A stretch of 14,709 nt of DNA from assembly GCA_903839795.1 (NCBI GenBank), contig CAIMDR010000238.1, forward strand, positions 1 through 14,709, in the 5' to 3' direction. Shown one piece after another: positions 1 to 7,827 of this stretch. The notes beneath the pieces are model-generated. The model saw only the letters and a program-made list of their open reading frames with translations, searched no databases and was not told where the DNA came from. A program made the translations under genes and the position numbers. The DNA comes from an uncultured Methylococcaceae bacterium. Its GTDB lineage: Bacteria > Pseudomonadota > Gammaproteobacteria > Methylococcales > Methylomonadaceae. Each line of letters starts with the position of its first letter. The stretch's first letter is position 1.

Positions 1-181
1 TTCCGCGAGCCCGCTCTTCAGGTGCATTATCAATTTGATCAAAAGCTTTAACTGCAACACCGTGCAATTTTGCCATGACGGTTGTTAATGCAGCAGTTAG
101 TGTTGTCTTACCGTGGTCAACGTGACCGATTGTGCCTACGTTTACGTGAGTCTTACTTCGTGAAAATTTTTCTTTGGCCAT
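1..181 (-). CDS. tuf: Elongation factor Tu, N-terminal part (cut by window edge)
   Basis: This is the first 60 codons of EF-Tu, the GTPase that carries aminoacyl-tRNA to the ribosomal A site in the cytoplasm. The translation begins [20 protein letters not shown] and continues with the P-loop GHVDHGKT (about residues 19-26). It reaches the switch I region at NAPEERARG, where the window ends. The ATG at 179-181 is preceded by AAAGG about nine bases upstream. The gene lies 28 bp after fusA, as expected for the last gene of the str operon in gammaproteobacteria. The rest of the protein is off the window, so completeness cannot be judged. Many relatives carry a second tuf copy upstream of secE-nusG; this window does not reach that position. 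Identity is certain from the motif and context. Confidence 0.97.
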   Translation of the reverse strand, partial: MAKEKFSRSKTHVNVGTIGHVDHGKTTLTAALTTVMAKLHGVAVKAFDQIDNAPEERARG

Positions 182-209
182 GAGTTAATACCTTTATATT
201 ATTCAATTT

Positions 210-2303
210 TTATGAAGATTTATTAATGATCGCTTCTGCTATATGCGCAGGTGTTTCATTGTATTTTTCAAACTGCATACTGTATGTAGCTCGCCCCTGT
301 GTTGCCGAACGCAAATCAGTTGCATAACCAAACATTTCCGACAACGGTACTTCGCAGCTAACTGTTTTACCTGACGGCATATCTTCCATACCCTGAATTA
401 TGCCACGACGCCTATTGATGTCTCCAACTACATCCCCCATATATTCTTCTGGAGTAGATATTTCGACTTTCATTATAGGCTCCAATAGAACAGGATTTGC
501 TTTTCTTGCACCCTCTCTGAAACACATAGAGCCGGCAATCTTAAAAGCCAGTTCATTTGAATCTACATCATGATAAGAGCCATCAAATATAGAAACTTTT
601 ACATCCAACATAGGATAACCAGCAAGAACACCACATTTTAACTGCTCTTGCACACCCTTATCGACTGCTGGTATGTATTCCTTAGGAACAACGCCACCAA
701 CAATTTCGTTAATAAATTCATAACCTGCCCCAATTTCTTGCGGCTCAATTCGTAACCAGACGTGACCATACTGGCCTCGACCACCTGATTGCCTTATAAA
801 CTTACCTTCTTGCTCTACTGACTTGCGAATTGTTTCCCTATACGCAACTTGTGGAGCACCAACATTTGCCTCCACATTAAATTCCCTTTTCATTCGATCA
901 ACGATAATTTCCAGATGAAGCTCCCCCATCCCGGATATTATCACCTGCCCCGACTCTTCATCAGTATGCACTCGAAAGGACGGGTCTTCTTGAGCCAACT
1001 TGCTTAATGCCAGCCCCATCTTGTCTTGATCTGCTTTTGTCTTTGGCTCTACTGCAACTGAAATTACAGGATCAGGAAACTGCATGCGCTCAAGAACAAT
1101 AATTGACTTAAGATCACACAAAGTGTCACCGGTCGTAACGTCTTTCAACCCTATTGCCGCCGCTATATCTCCAGCACAGACAACCTTAACTTCTTCGCGG
1201 CTATTGGCATGCATCTGAACTATGCGACCAATACGCTCTTTTTTCATTTTGACCGAATTGTAGATTGTATCTCCACAACTCAGTACACCAGAGTATACTC
1301 TGAAAAAAGTCAATGTCCCAACAAAAGGGTCAGCTGCAATTTTAAAAGCCAAAGCAGAAAATGGCTCTTCATCAGCAGCATATCTATGAGCCTCAGTCAC
1401 TTCATCTTCAAGCAAGCCCTCTATGGCTTCAACATCTGTCGGCGCAGGCATGTATTCAATAATTGCATCCAACATTGCTTGAACACCTTTATTTTTAAAA
1501 GCAGACCCACAAAATGTTGGAACAACTTTATTGGCTATCGTTTGAGCACGAATGCCTTTTTTTATTTCTTGATTAGTCAAACACCCTTCCAGAAGATATT
1601 TTTCCATCAACTCGTCATTGGCTTCAGCAGCAGCTTCGATCATATTATCTCTCCACTTTTCGCAGAGATTTTGCATATGAACAGGAATTTCTTTCTCTTC
1701 AAAAGTCATTCCTAAATTAGCATCATTCCAATAGAGAGCCTTCATCTTGATCAAATCAACAACACCACAGAATTGATCCTCAGCACCTATTGGCAGTTGC
1801 ATTGGAACTGCGTGACTACCCAGGCGCGAGGCTATCTGCTCTATGACTCGTAAGAAATCCGCACCAGAGCGATCCATCTTATTAACAAAAGCCAATCGAG
1901 GAACATGATATTTGTCAGCCTGACGCCAAACAGTTTCAGACTGCGGCTCTACCCCACCCACAGCACAAAAAACTGCACAAGCCCCATCAAGAACACGAAG
2001 CGAACGCTCTACCTCAATAGTAAAGTCAACATGCCCTGGTGTATCAATAATATTAATCCGATGCTGTGGAAATTGTCTTTCCATTCCACTCCAAAAACAG
2101 GTGGTAGCTGCCGAGGTTATCGTGATACCCCGCTCCTGCTCTTGAGCCATCCAGTCCATGGTCGCGGCGCCGTCATGCACCTCACCTATTTTGTGAGATA
2201 CACCTGTGTAGTACAAAATGCGCTCAGTCGTTGTTGTCTTGCCAGCATCAATGTGAGCCATAATGCCGACATTACGATAACGATCGATTGGGGTTTTACG
2301 CAC
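210..2303 (-). CDS. fusA: Elongation factor G
   Basis: EF-G is the ribosomal translocase GTPase; it moves tRNA and mRNA after peptide transfer and helps split ribosomes with RRF. The protein is 697 aa, close to the usual 700. GTP-binding motifs are AHIDAGKT (residues 16-23), the switch I stretch [16 protein letters not shown] (87-91) and NKMD (141-144). The domain IV segment with [10 protein letters not shown] and the C-terminal domain with EPIMKVE and [10 protein letters not shown] are intact. The start is GTG at 2301-2303: the sequence from there, [11 protein letters not shown], matches the family N-terminus, and no in-frame ATG lies nearby. The ribosome-binding site is weak (AGG about 13 bases upstream), so translation may be coupled to rpsG, whose stop is 33 bp away. 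This is the canonical fusA of the str operon; nothing suggests the alternative fusA2 paralogue. Confidence 0.98.
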   Translation of the reverse strand: MRKTPIDRYRNVGIMAHIDAGKTTTTERILYYTGVSHKIGEVHDGAATMDWMAQEQERGITITSAATTCFWSGMERQFPQHRINIIDTPGHVDFTIEVERSLRVLDGACAVFCAVGGVEPQSETVWRQADKYHVPRLAFVNKMDRSGADFLRVIEQIASRLGSHAVPMQLPIGAEDQFCGVVDLIKMKALYWNDANLGMTFEEKEIPVHMQNLCEKWRDNMIEAAAEANDELMEKYLLEGCLTNQEIKKGIRAQTIANKVVPTFCGSAFKNKGVQAMLDAIIEYMPAPTDVEAIEGLLEDEVTEAHRYAADEEPFSALAFKIAADPFVGTLTFFRVYSGVLSCGDTIYNSVKMKKERIGRIVQMHANSREEVKVVCAGDIAAAIGLKDVTTGDTLCDLKSIIVLERMQFPDPVISVAVEPKTKADQDKMGLALSKLAQEDPSFRVHTDEESGQVIISGMGELHLEIIVDRMKREFNVEANVGAPQVAYRETIRKSVEQEGKFIRQSGGRGQYGHVWLRIEPQEIGAGYEFINEIVGGVVPKEYIPAVDKGVQEQLKCGVLAGYPMLDVKVSIFDGSYHDVDSNELAFKIAGSMCFREGARKANPVLLEPIMKVEISTPEEYMGDVVGDINRRRGIIQGMEDMPSGKTVSCEVPLSEMFGYATDLRSATQGRATYSMQFEKYNETPAHIAEAIINKSS

Positions 2304-2336
2304 AATTACTACACAGCCTACAATTTATTTCGCTGA

Positions 2337-2807
2337 CTACCAACGATAATGAGAGAAAGCCTTGTTTGCCTCAGCCATTCTATGCGTATCTTCCCGCTTC
2401 TTGGCAGCTGAACCTCTACTTTCAAAAGCATCCATCAACTCACCAGCCAACTTGGAAGACATGTTTCTTTCGTTTCTTTTGCGTGAAGCGTCAATCAACC
2501 AACGCATAGCCAAAGCCATACGACGGGAAGGACGAACCTCAACGGGAACCTGATAGGTTGCTCCACCGACGCGACGAGATTTAACTTCAACCCGAGGCTG
2601 AACATTTTCAAGTGCCTTTGACAATACCTCTAACGGCTCACTATGACCTTTGCTTTCAATGACATCCAAAGCGCCATAAACGATACCTTCAGCAATGGAT
2701 TTTTTGCCACTTTCCATGATCATATTCATGAACTTGGTTAGCATGATACTACCAAACCTTGGATCCGGAATTATTTCTCTTTTTGTAGCAACTCTTCTTC
2801 TAGACAT
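2337..2807 (-). CDS. rpsG: 30S ribosomal protein S7
   Basis: S7 starts assembly of the 3' major (head) domain of the 30S subunit by binding 16S rRNA, and lies near the E and P sites. The protein is 156 aa, a usual length. The N-terminus [20 protein letters not shown] and the segment [19 protein letters not shown] are typical of the family, and the C-terminus ends KAFSHYRW before a TAG stop. ATG at 2805-2807 is preceded by GGTGAG. The gene starts only 17 bp after the rpsL stop. In E. coli a spacer of about 96 nt here holds the S7 autoregulatory site, so that mechanism cannot exist here in the same place and form. Identity is certain. Confidence 0.98.
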   Translation of the reverse strand: MSRRRVATKREIIPDPRFGSIMLTKFMNMIMESGKKSIAEGIVYGALDVIESKGHSEPLEVLSKALENVQPRVEVKSRRVGGATYQVPVEVRPSRRMALAMRWLIDASRKRNERNMSSKLAGELMDAFESRGSAAKKREDTHRMAEANKAFSHYRW

Positions 2808-2824
2808 TTCTCACCAACTCACTT

Positions 2825-3199
2825 TTAGCTTTTAGGTCGTTTAGTTCCATATTTGGAGCGACCACACTTTCTATTGTTTACACCCGAGGCGTCCAAACTG
2901 CCACGCACGACGTGATACCTTACACCAGGCAGATCCTTAACACGACCACCCCTGATTAACACCACGGAATGCTCTTGTAAATTATGACCTTCACCACCAA
3001 TGTAACTACTCACTTCAGCGCCGTTAGTCAACCTTACTCTTGCCACTTTACGCAGCGCCGAGTTTGGCTTTTTAGGAGTTGTGGTATAAACCCGAGTACA
3101 CACACCTCTTCGTTGAGGACATGCCTCCAATGCAGGAACATTGCTTTTTTCTACTTTTTTAGCGCGTGGCTTTCGAACTAATTGGTTGATCGTGGCCAT
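2825..3199 (-). CDS. rpsL: 30S ribosomal protein S12
   Basis: S12 sits at the 30S decoding centre and affects reading accuracy. The 124-aa protein begins [15 protein letters not shown]. An upstream in-frame ATG at 3223 would add eight residues (MYIGVNKV), but family members begin at [12 protein letters not shown] and GGAG lies 11 bases before 3199, so the ATG at 3197-3199 is chosen. The two streptomycin loops are wild type: [13 protein letters not shown] with K43 and K44, and [13 protein letters not shown] with K88. D89, the residue methylthiolated by RimO in E. coli, is present. Ala53 replaces the Cys common in enterobacterial S12 (KVARVRL). This is the first gene of the str operon, downstream of a strong promoter. 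Confidence 0.98.
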   Translation of the reverse strand: MATINQLVRKPRAKKVEKSNVPALEACPQRRGVCTRVYTTTPKKPNSALRKVARVRLTNGAEVSSYIGGEGHNLQEHSVVLIRGGRVKDLPGVRYHVVRGSLDASGVNNRKCGRSKYGTKRPKS

Positions 3200-3244
3200 A
3201 ACTTTGTTTACTCCGATATACAATTTAACTGTCAGATAATAAAT

Positions 3245-3279
3245 TAACCATTGTTGAAATCATTATTTACTAATGGTTA
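3245..3279 (-). promoter_or_regulatory. Hairpin in the 5' leader of the str operon
   Basis: On the minus strand TAACCATT (3279-3272) can pair perfectly with AATGGTTA (3252-3245) across a 19-nt A/T-rich loop. It lies in the roughly 120-nt leader between the predicted transcription start and rpsL. It is not followed by a U-tract, so it is not an obvious terminator. A role in translational control is inference only, suggested by the lack of room for an S7 site between rpsL and rpsG. Confidence 0.4.
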
Positions 3280-3326
3280 GCTTTTTTTCGACCTGACCTA
3301 AGCACGTTGGCTTATGTGAGCAGAAC

Positions 3327-3355
3327 ATAATACTTGTTATTACTCACTAGGTCAA
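3327..3355 (-). promoter_or_regulatory. Sigma-70 promoter of the str operon (rpsL-rpsG-fusA-tuf)
   Basis: The minus strand reads TTGACC (-35, 3355-3350), a 17-bp spacer, then TATTAT (-10, 3332-3327). Each box matches five of six consensus bases and the spacing is optimal. Just upstream, 3361-3380 is almost pure A/T with a run of seven A, which could serve as an UP element. Transcription should start near 3319-3321, giving a leader of about 120 nt before rpsL. The position, between rpoC and rpsL, is where a str promoter is expected. Confidence 0.85.
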
Positions 3356-3387
3356 GTCCATTTTTTTAAAATATATTTAGAACCTAT

Positions 3388-6300
3388 TTAAACATTTAAC
3401 GCTTGCTTAAGCGCTTCCTCTACGTCTCCTGCATCAACGGCAACCGAGATATCACTCTCCACTACCAGATGCTGGGCAAACCTGTTCTTTCTGTTTTCAT
3501 GATAAGCCAAACCCGTCCCCGCAGGAATTAATCGTCCCACAATAACATTTTCTTTTAACCCTTGAAGGCCATCACTTAACCCACGTACCGCTGCGTCAGT
3601 CAATACACGCGTTGTTTCTTGAAAAGAAGCCGCCGATATAAATGATTCAGTAGCTAATGATGCTTTGGTGATACCTAACAAAATTGACTCATAACTGGCA
3701 GGAATTTTTCCTTCACTTTCCATTTTGTCATTTTCAACCCTCATTGCGGCACGTTCAACCTGCTCACCTTTTACGAAATCTGTATCACCAGAAGCCGTAA
3801 TCTCAACTTTTCTGAGCATTTGGCGAATAATTGCCTCAATGTGTTTATCATTGATTTTCACACCCTGTAAACGATAAACATCTTGGATCTCTTTAACCAG
3901 GTAGTTAGCCAACTCCTCAATACCTCTCAATCTGAGAATATCATGAGGCGTTAATTCTCCTTCAGCAATGGTCTCGCCCTTCTCTACATACTCACCTTCG
4001 AAAACAGTGATATGACGCCATTTTGGTATCAGGGTCTCAATTTGCTCTCCAAGTGCATCAGTAATAATGACTCGCTGCTTACCTTTTGTCTCTTTTCCGA
4101 ATGAAATAGTGCCGCTGGTCTCTGCAAGAATAGCAGGGTCTTTTGTTTTACGTGCCTCGAATAAATCTGCCACACGCGGCAAACCACCTGTAATATCTCT
4201 GGTTTTACTGGATTCTTGTGGAATCCTGGCCAACACGTCACCCACCTTAACCTCTCCACCATCTTTAATACCGGCAATAGCACCTGCCGGCAAGAAATAC
4301 TGCGCAGGAATTTCAGTGCCTGGCAAATAAATTGTATTGCCTTCATTATCCGACAACTTAACCATAGGCCGTAATTCTTTACCTGCAGAACCACGTTGCT
4401 TTGGATCAGTAACCACCAGCGAACTTAACCCAGTAACCTCATCAGATTGTTTTTGTACAGTAACACCATCAATAAAATCCTTAAGCTCAACAATACCCTC
4501 TACTTCGGTAATAACTGGATGAGTAAACGGATCCCAAGTAACAATAATGTCTCCTGCATTAATCCTTGACCCTTCCTGAACTGAGAGAACCGCACCATAA
4601 GGAATTTTATATCTCTCCCTTTCGCGCCCATAATCATCTACAACGCCAACTTCACCTGATCTTGAAACAGCAACCAGCTTACCTTCGCGGTTTGTTACTG
4701 ACTTCAAATTATTTAGACGCACTGTACCAGATGACTTGACCTGTACGTTACTTATTGCAACTGATCTGGAGGCAGCTCCACCAATATGGAAGGTCCGCAT
4801 AGTCAACTGAGTGCCTGGCTCGCCAATTGATTGAGCGGCAATAACGCCCACCGCCTCACCAATATTTACAAGATGGCCTCTACCTAAATCACGACCGTAA
4901 CAAGCAGCGCAAACACCGTGCCTGTTCTCACAAGTTATAATTGAACGAACTATAACTTGATCAATACCGTGCTCTTCCAGAATGGCAACCCAATGCTCAT
5001 CCAACAAGGTTTTGGCTGGCACTATTATGTTCTCTCCTGCTGCATCCAGTATGTCGTTAACTGCGACTCGACCCAATACGCGCTCAGATAACGGTTCTAC
5101 CACATCACCACCCTCAATAATGGGGGTCATAATCAATCCGTTTGAAGTACCGCAGTCATTACCGGTAATAACCAGATCCTGCGCCACATCTACTAATCGC
5201 CGTGTCAAATAGCCTGAGTTAGCAGTTTTTAGTGCCGTATCCGCAAGCCCTTTACGTGCTCCATGAGTAGAGATAAAATATTGTAATACGTCCAAACCCT
5301 CCCGAAAGTTGGCAGTAATAGGTGTTTCAATAATTGAGCCGTCAGGTTTTGCCATCAAACCACGCATACCTGCTAACTGACGAATCTGTGCCGCCGATCC
5401 TCTGGCACCTGATTCAGCCATCATAAAAATTGAATTGAATGATTTTTGTTTTACTAAGTTGCCGTTTGCATCAACAACTGATTCTTCACCCAGTCCATCC
5501 ATCATGACTTTGGCAACTTGATCATTGGCATGAGACCAAATATCAACAACTTTGTTATAGCGTTCACCATCAGTAACCAAACCAGAGGCGTATTGGCTTT
5601 GAATTTCATTCACCTCCATATCAGCCGCTTTAATGATGTCGCTTTTTTTAGCGGGTATGGCCATATCTTCGATACCAAACGACACGCCAGAAATGGTTGC
5701 GTACCTGAAGCCCAAATACATTAACTGGTCTGCTAATATGACCGTATCTTTGTTACCCAAATAGCGATAACTGTAATTAATTAGCCGTGATATATTCTTT
5801 TTTGTCATATCACAGTTCACCAGTTCATAAGGCATACGCTCAGGAACAACTTCCCAAATCAAGGCACGACCTACCGTTGTATCTACCCTGTGCGTCTTAT
5901 CTTCAGTCTCGCCCTGCTCATTGACTACTTTTTCAGTAATACGCAATTGAATTTTTGATTGCAATTCAACTGATTTTGCCATTAACGCTTTGTGAATCTC
6001 GCCAACACTGACAAATATACTGCCATCACCTTTGGCATTTATTTTTTCACGACTGATGTAATAAAGACCTAACACCACGTCTTGGGATGGATTAATAACG
6101 GGCTCACCATTCGCAGGTGACAAGATATTATTAGTGGCCATCATCAATGTTCTGGCTTCTAACTGCGCTTCTATCGATAGTGGAATATGCACCGCCATCT
6201 GATCGCCGTCAAAATCAGCATTGAACGCGCTACAAACCAATGGATGCAGTTGAATCGCCTTACCTTCAATCAAGGTAGGTTCAAACGCCTGAATACCCAA

Positions 6301-7593
6301 TCTATGTAACGTAGGTGCACGATTTAATAAAATAGGGTGTTCGCGAATAACTTCTTCGAGTATATCCCATACTTCAGGCCCTTCCCTTTCAACCATTTTT
6401 TTTGCAGCTTTAATGGTTGTAGCAAGACCACGAAACTGTAATTTACTGAATATAAATGGTTTAAATAACTCCAACGCCATTTTTTTCGGCAATCCGCATT
6501 GATGAAGCCTTAACGTAGGACCCACAACAATAACTGAACGACCAGAATAATCGACACGCTTACCTAACAAATTTTGTCTAAAGCGTCCTTGCTTGCCTTT
6601 AATCATGTCTGCTAACGACTTCAGTGGGCGCCTGTTGGTTCCAGTAATCGCTCTTCCACGACGACCGTTATCCAGCAACGCATCAACTGATTCCTGTAAC
6701 ATGCGCTTTTCATTACGAACAATAATGTCGGGCGCATTTAAGTCCAACAGTCGGTTTAACCTGTTATTTCTGTTGATAACTCGGCGATATAAATCATTCA
6801 AATCAGAAGTCGCAAAACGGCCTCCATCTAAAGGCACCAATGGGCGCAACTCAGGTGGCAATACCGGAAGCACTTTTAGGATCATCCACTCAGGACGATT
6901 CTTTGAACTCATTAACGCATCCATAACCTTAAGACGCTTTGAGTACTTCTTGATCTTGGTTTCAGAATTAGTTGAATTTATTTCTTCACGTAGTGTTTCG
7001 ACTTGCTCCTTTAAGTCAATAGCTTTAAGTAAGTCATAGATTGCCTCTGCTCCCATTTTGGCTACAAAATCATCACCATGTAACTCTACAGCATCAAGAT
7101 ACTCATCGTCAGTAAGCAACTGACCCTTTTCCAAAGGTGTCATACCTGGATCCAGGATGACAAAAGATTCAAAATATAAGACGCGCTCAATTTCGCGCAG
7201 CGTCATGTCCAACAACAGCGCTATTCTCGAGGGCAATGATTTTAAAAACCAAATATGTGCAACAGGACTCGCTAAATCAATATGCCCCATTCTCTCTCGG
7301 CGAACCTTTGACAAAGTGACCTCTACGCCGCATTTTTCACAAATGACGCCACGATGCTTTAGTCGCTTATATTTACCACAAAGACATTCATAATCACTAA
7401 CAGGGCCAAAAATTTTGGCGCAAAACAAACCATCACGCTCAGGTTTAAACGTACGGTAGTTAATTGTTTCAGGTTTTTTTACCTCGCCATAAGACCATGA
7501 ACGGATCATGTCCGGTGAAGCTAAGCCAATACTGATCCCGTCGAAATCATCAGCACGACCTTGACGCTTTAAGAAATTCATTAAATCTTTCAA
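3388..7593 (-). CDS. rpoC: DNA-directed RNA polymerase subunit beta'
   Basis: Beta' forms one pincer of core RNA polymerase and carries the catalytic Mg2+ site. The 1401-aa protein aligns with E. coli RpoC without gaps over the N-terminal third. It shows the first zinc site (C70, C72, C85, C88 in [20 protein letters not shown]), the catalytic NADFDGDQ near residues 458-465, and a second zinc site (NDCGTSNG, then [15 protein letters not shown]). The bridge helix and trigger loop ([20 protein letters not shown]) are present, with the long trigger-loop insertion typical of gammaproteobacteria. The start is TTG at 7591-7593: it gives the conserved MKDLxxFLK N-terminus and has AGAGGA seven bases upstream. 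The ATG at 7581 would remove conserved residues. The gene follows rpoB after an unusually long 234-bp gap, and no intrinsic terminator follows it. Confidence 0.98.
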   Translation of the reverse strand: MKDLMNFLKRQGRADDFDGISIGLASPDMIRSWSYGEVKKPETINYRTFKPERDGLFCAKIFGPVSDYECLCGKYKRLKHRGVICEKCGVEVTLSKVRRERMGHIDLASPVAHIWFLKSLPSRIALLLDMTLREIERVLYFESFVILDPGMTPLEKGQLLTDDEYLDAVELHGDDFVAKMGAEAIYDLLKAIDLKEQVETLREEINSTNSETKIKKYSKRLKVMDALMSSKNRPEWMILKVLPVLPPELRPLVPLDGGRFATSDLNDLYRRVINRNNRLNRLLDLNAPDIIVRNEKRMLQESVDALLDNGRRGRAITGTNRRPLKSLADMIKGKQGRFRQNLLGKRVDYSGRSVIVVGPTLRLHQCGLPKKMALELFKPFIFSKLQFRGLATTIKAAKKMVEREGPEVWDILEEVIREHPILLNRAPTLHRLGIQAFEPTLIEGKAIQLHPLVCSAFNADFDGDQMAVHIPLSIEAQLEARTLMMATNNILSPANGEPVINPSQDVVLGLYYISREKINAKGDGSIFVSVGEIHKALMAKSVELQSKIQLRITEKVVNEQGETEDKTHRVDTTVGRALIWEVVPERMPYELVNCDMTKKNISRLINYSYRYLGNKDTVILADQLMYLGFRYATISGVSFGIEDMAIPAKKSDIIKAADMEVNEIQSQYASGLVTDGERYNKVVDIWSHANDQVAKVMMDGLGEESVVDANGNLVKQKSFNSIFMMAESGARGSAAQIRQLAGMRGLMAKPDGSIIETPITANFREGLDVLQYFISTHGARKGLADTALKTANSGYLTRRLVDVAQDLVITGNDCGTSNGLIMTPIIEGGDVVEPLSERVLGRVAVNDILDAAGENIIVPAKTLLDEHWVAILEEHGIDQVIVRSIITCENRHGVCAACYGRDLGRGHLVNIGEAVGVIAAQSIGEPGTQLTMRTFHIGGAASRSVAISNVQVKSSGTVRLNNLKSVTNREGKLVAVSRSGEVGVVDDYGRERERYKIPYGAVLSVQEGSRINAGDIIVTWDPFTHPVITEVEGIVELKDFIDGVTVQKQSDEVTGLSSLVVTDPKQRGSAGKELRPMVKLSDNEGNTIYLPGTEIPAQYFLPAGAIAGIKDGGEVKVGDVLARIPQESSKTRDITGGLPRVADLFEARKTKDPAILAETSGTISFGKETKGKQRVIITDALGEQIETLIPKWRHITVFEGEYVEKGETIAEGELTPHDILRLRGIEELANYLVKEIQDVYRLQGVKINDKHIEAIIRQMLRKVEITASGDTDFVKGEQVERAAMRVENDKMESEGKIPASYESILLGITKASLATESFISAASFQETTRVLTDAAVRGLSDGLQGLKENVIVGRLIPAGTGLAYHENRKNRFAQHLVVESDISVAVDAGDVEEALKQALNV

Positions 7594-7615
7594 GAGCTTG
7601 TCCTCTTTAAGTAGT

Positions 7616-7633
7616 TTCTGGTGTAGTCCAGAA
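7616..7633 (-). promoter_or_regulatory. Small hairpin before rpoC ribosome-binding site
   Basis: TTCTGG (7633-7628) and CCAGAA (7621-7616) pair perfectly around a 6-nt loop. It is the last of four hairpins in the rpoB-rpoC spacer and ends about 12 bases before the AGAGGA ribosome-binding site of rpoC. There is no U-tract. With only six pairs its significance is uncertain. Confidence 0.35.
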
Positions 7634-7640
7634 CAGGCTT

Positions 7641-7659
7641 AGACGCGATGAGCGCGTCT
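7641..7659 (-). repeat. GC-rich palindrome (AGACGCG stem) in rpoB-rpoC spacer
   Basis: AGACGCG and CGCGTCT form a perfect 7-bp stem with a 5-nt loop, in a locally GC-rich patch of an AT-rich spacer. The minus-strand context, GTAGAGACGCG beginning at 7663, closely resembles a second hairpin at 12018-12038. The two may belong to one dispersed palindromic repeat family. No U-tract follows on either strand. Confidence 0.5.
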
Positions 7660-7687
7660 CTACAGTGCAAATATCGGCATTATCTAA

Positions 7688-7717
7688 ATTAAGTGGCCAT
7701 TCAATAGACCACTTAAT
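7688..7717 (-). promoter_or_regulatory. 11-bp stem hairpin in rpoB-rpoC spacer
   Basis: On the minus strand ATTAAGTGGTC (7717-7707) pairs with GGCCACTTAAT (7698-7688), 11 pairs with one G-U, around an 8-nt loop. The following bases are TTAGATAATG, not a run of U, so termination is unlikely. RNase processing or protection of the rpoBC transcript is a plausible role but is inferred only. Confidence 0.45.
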
Positions 7718-7789
7718 CAGGTGCTATAAGCGGTTAAAATAAATCACCTAACGTATTATTAAAGCCCTAAGTTCTCTATATAAAATAAC

Positions 7790-7820
7790 AATAGAGATGC
7801 TGTATTACAGCATCTCTATT
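7790..7820 (-). terminator. 14-bp perfect hairpin just after rpoB (possible partial terminator or processing site)
   Basis: AATAGAGATGCTGT (7820-7807) pairs perfectly with ACAGCATCTCTATT (7803-7790) around the 3-nt loop AAT, seven bases after the rpoB stop codon. The minus-strand continuation GTTATTTTATAT is U-rich but interrupted. Full termination is unlikely because rpoC follows, so it may be a weak attenuator, an RNase III-like cleavage site, or a stabiliser of the rpoB mRNA 3' end. The palindrome is also complete on the plus strand, where no gene points toward it. Confidence 0.5.
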
Positions 7821-7827
7821 TGGGATT

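Noticed and set aside
1209..1715. Plus-strand ORF of 168 codons inside fusA
   Set aside because: It lies wholly opposite an intact, strongly conserved fusA, and its translation shows no recognisable family pattern. It is a shadow of the real gene.
3200..3223. Longer rpsL start at the ATG at 3223
   Set aside because: It would add MYIGVNKV before the universally conserved [12 protein letters not shown] start and would place the GGAG site inside the coding region.
3295..3353. Inverted repeats GACCTA/TAGGTC and GTGAG/CTCAC flanking the str promoter as a repressor operator
   Set aside because: The arms are short and far apart, and they straddle the transcription start, so they cannot form an RNA hairpin. 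Matches this short are expected by chance.
4029..4394. Minus-strand 121-codon ORF within rpoC in another frame
   Set aside because: The rpoC frame is uninterrupted and conserved through this region, so this is not a frameshift fragment but a shadow frame.
7718..7789. Promoter for rpoC in the long rpoB-rpoC spacer
   Set aside because: The stretch is AT-rich with several TATA-like hexamers, but none has a fair -35 box at 16-18 bp.
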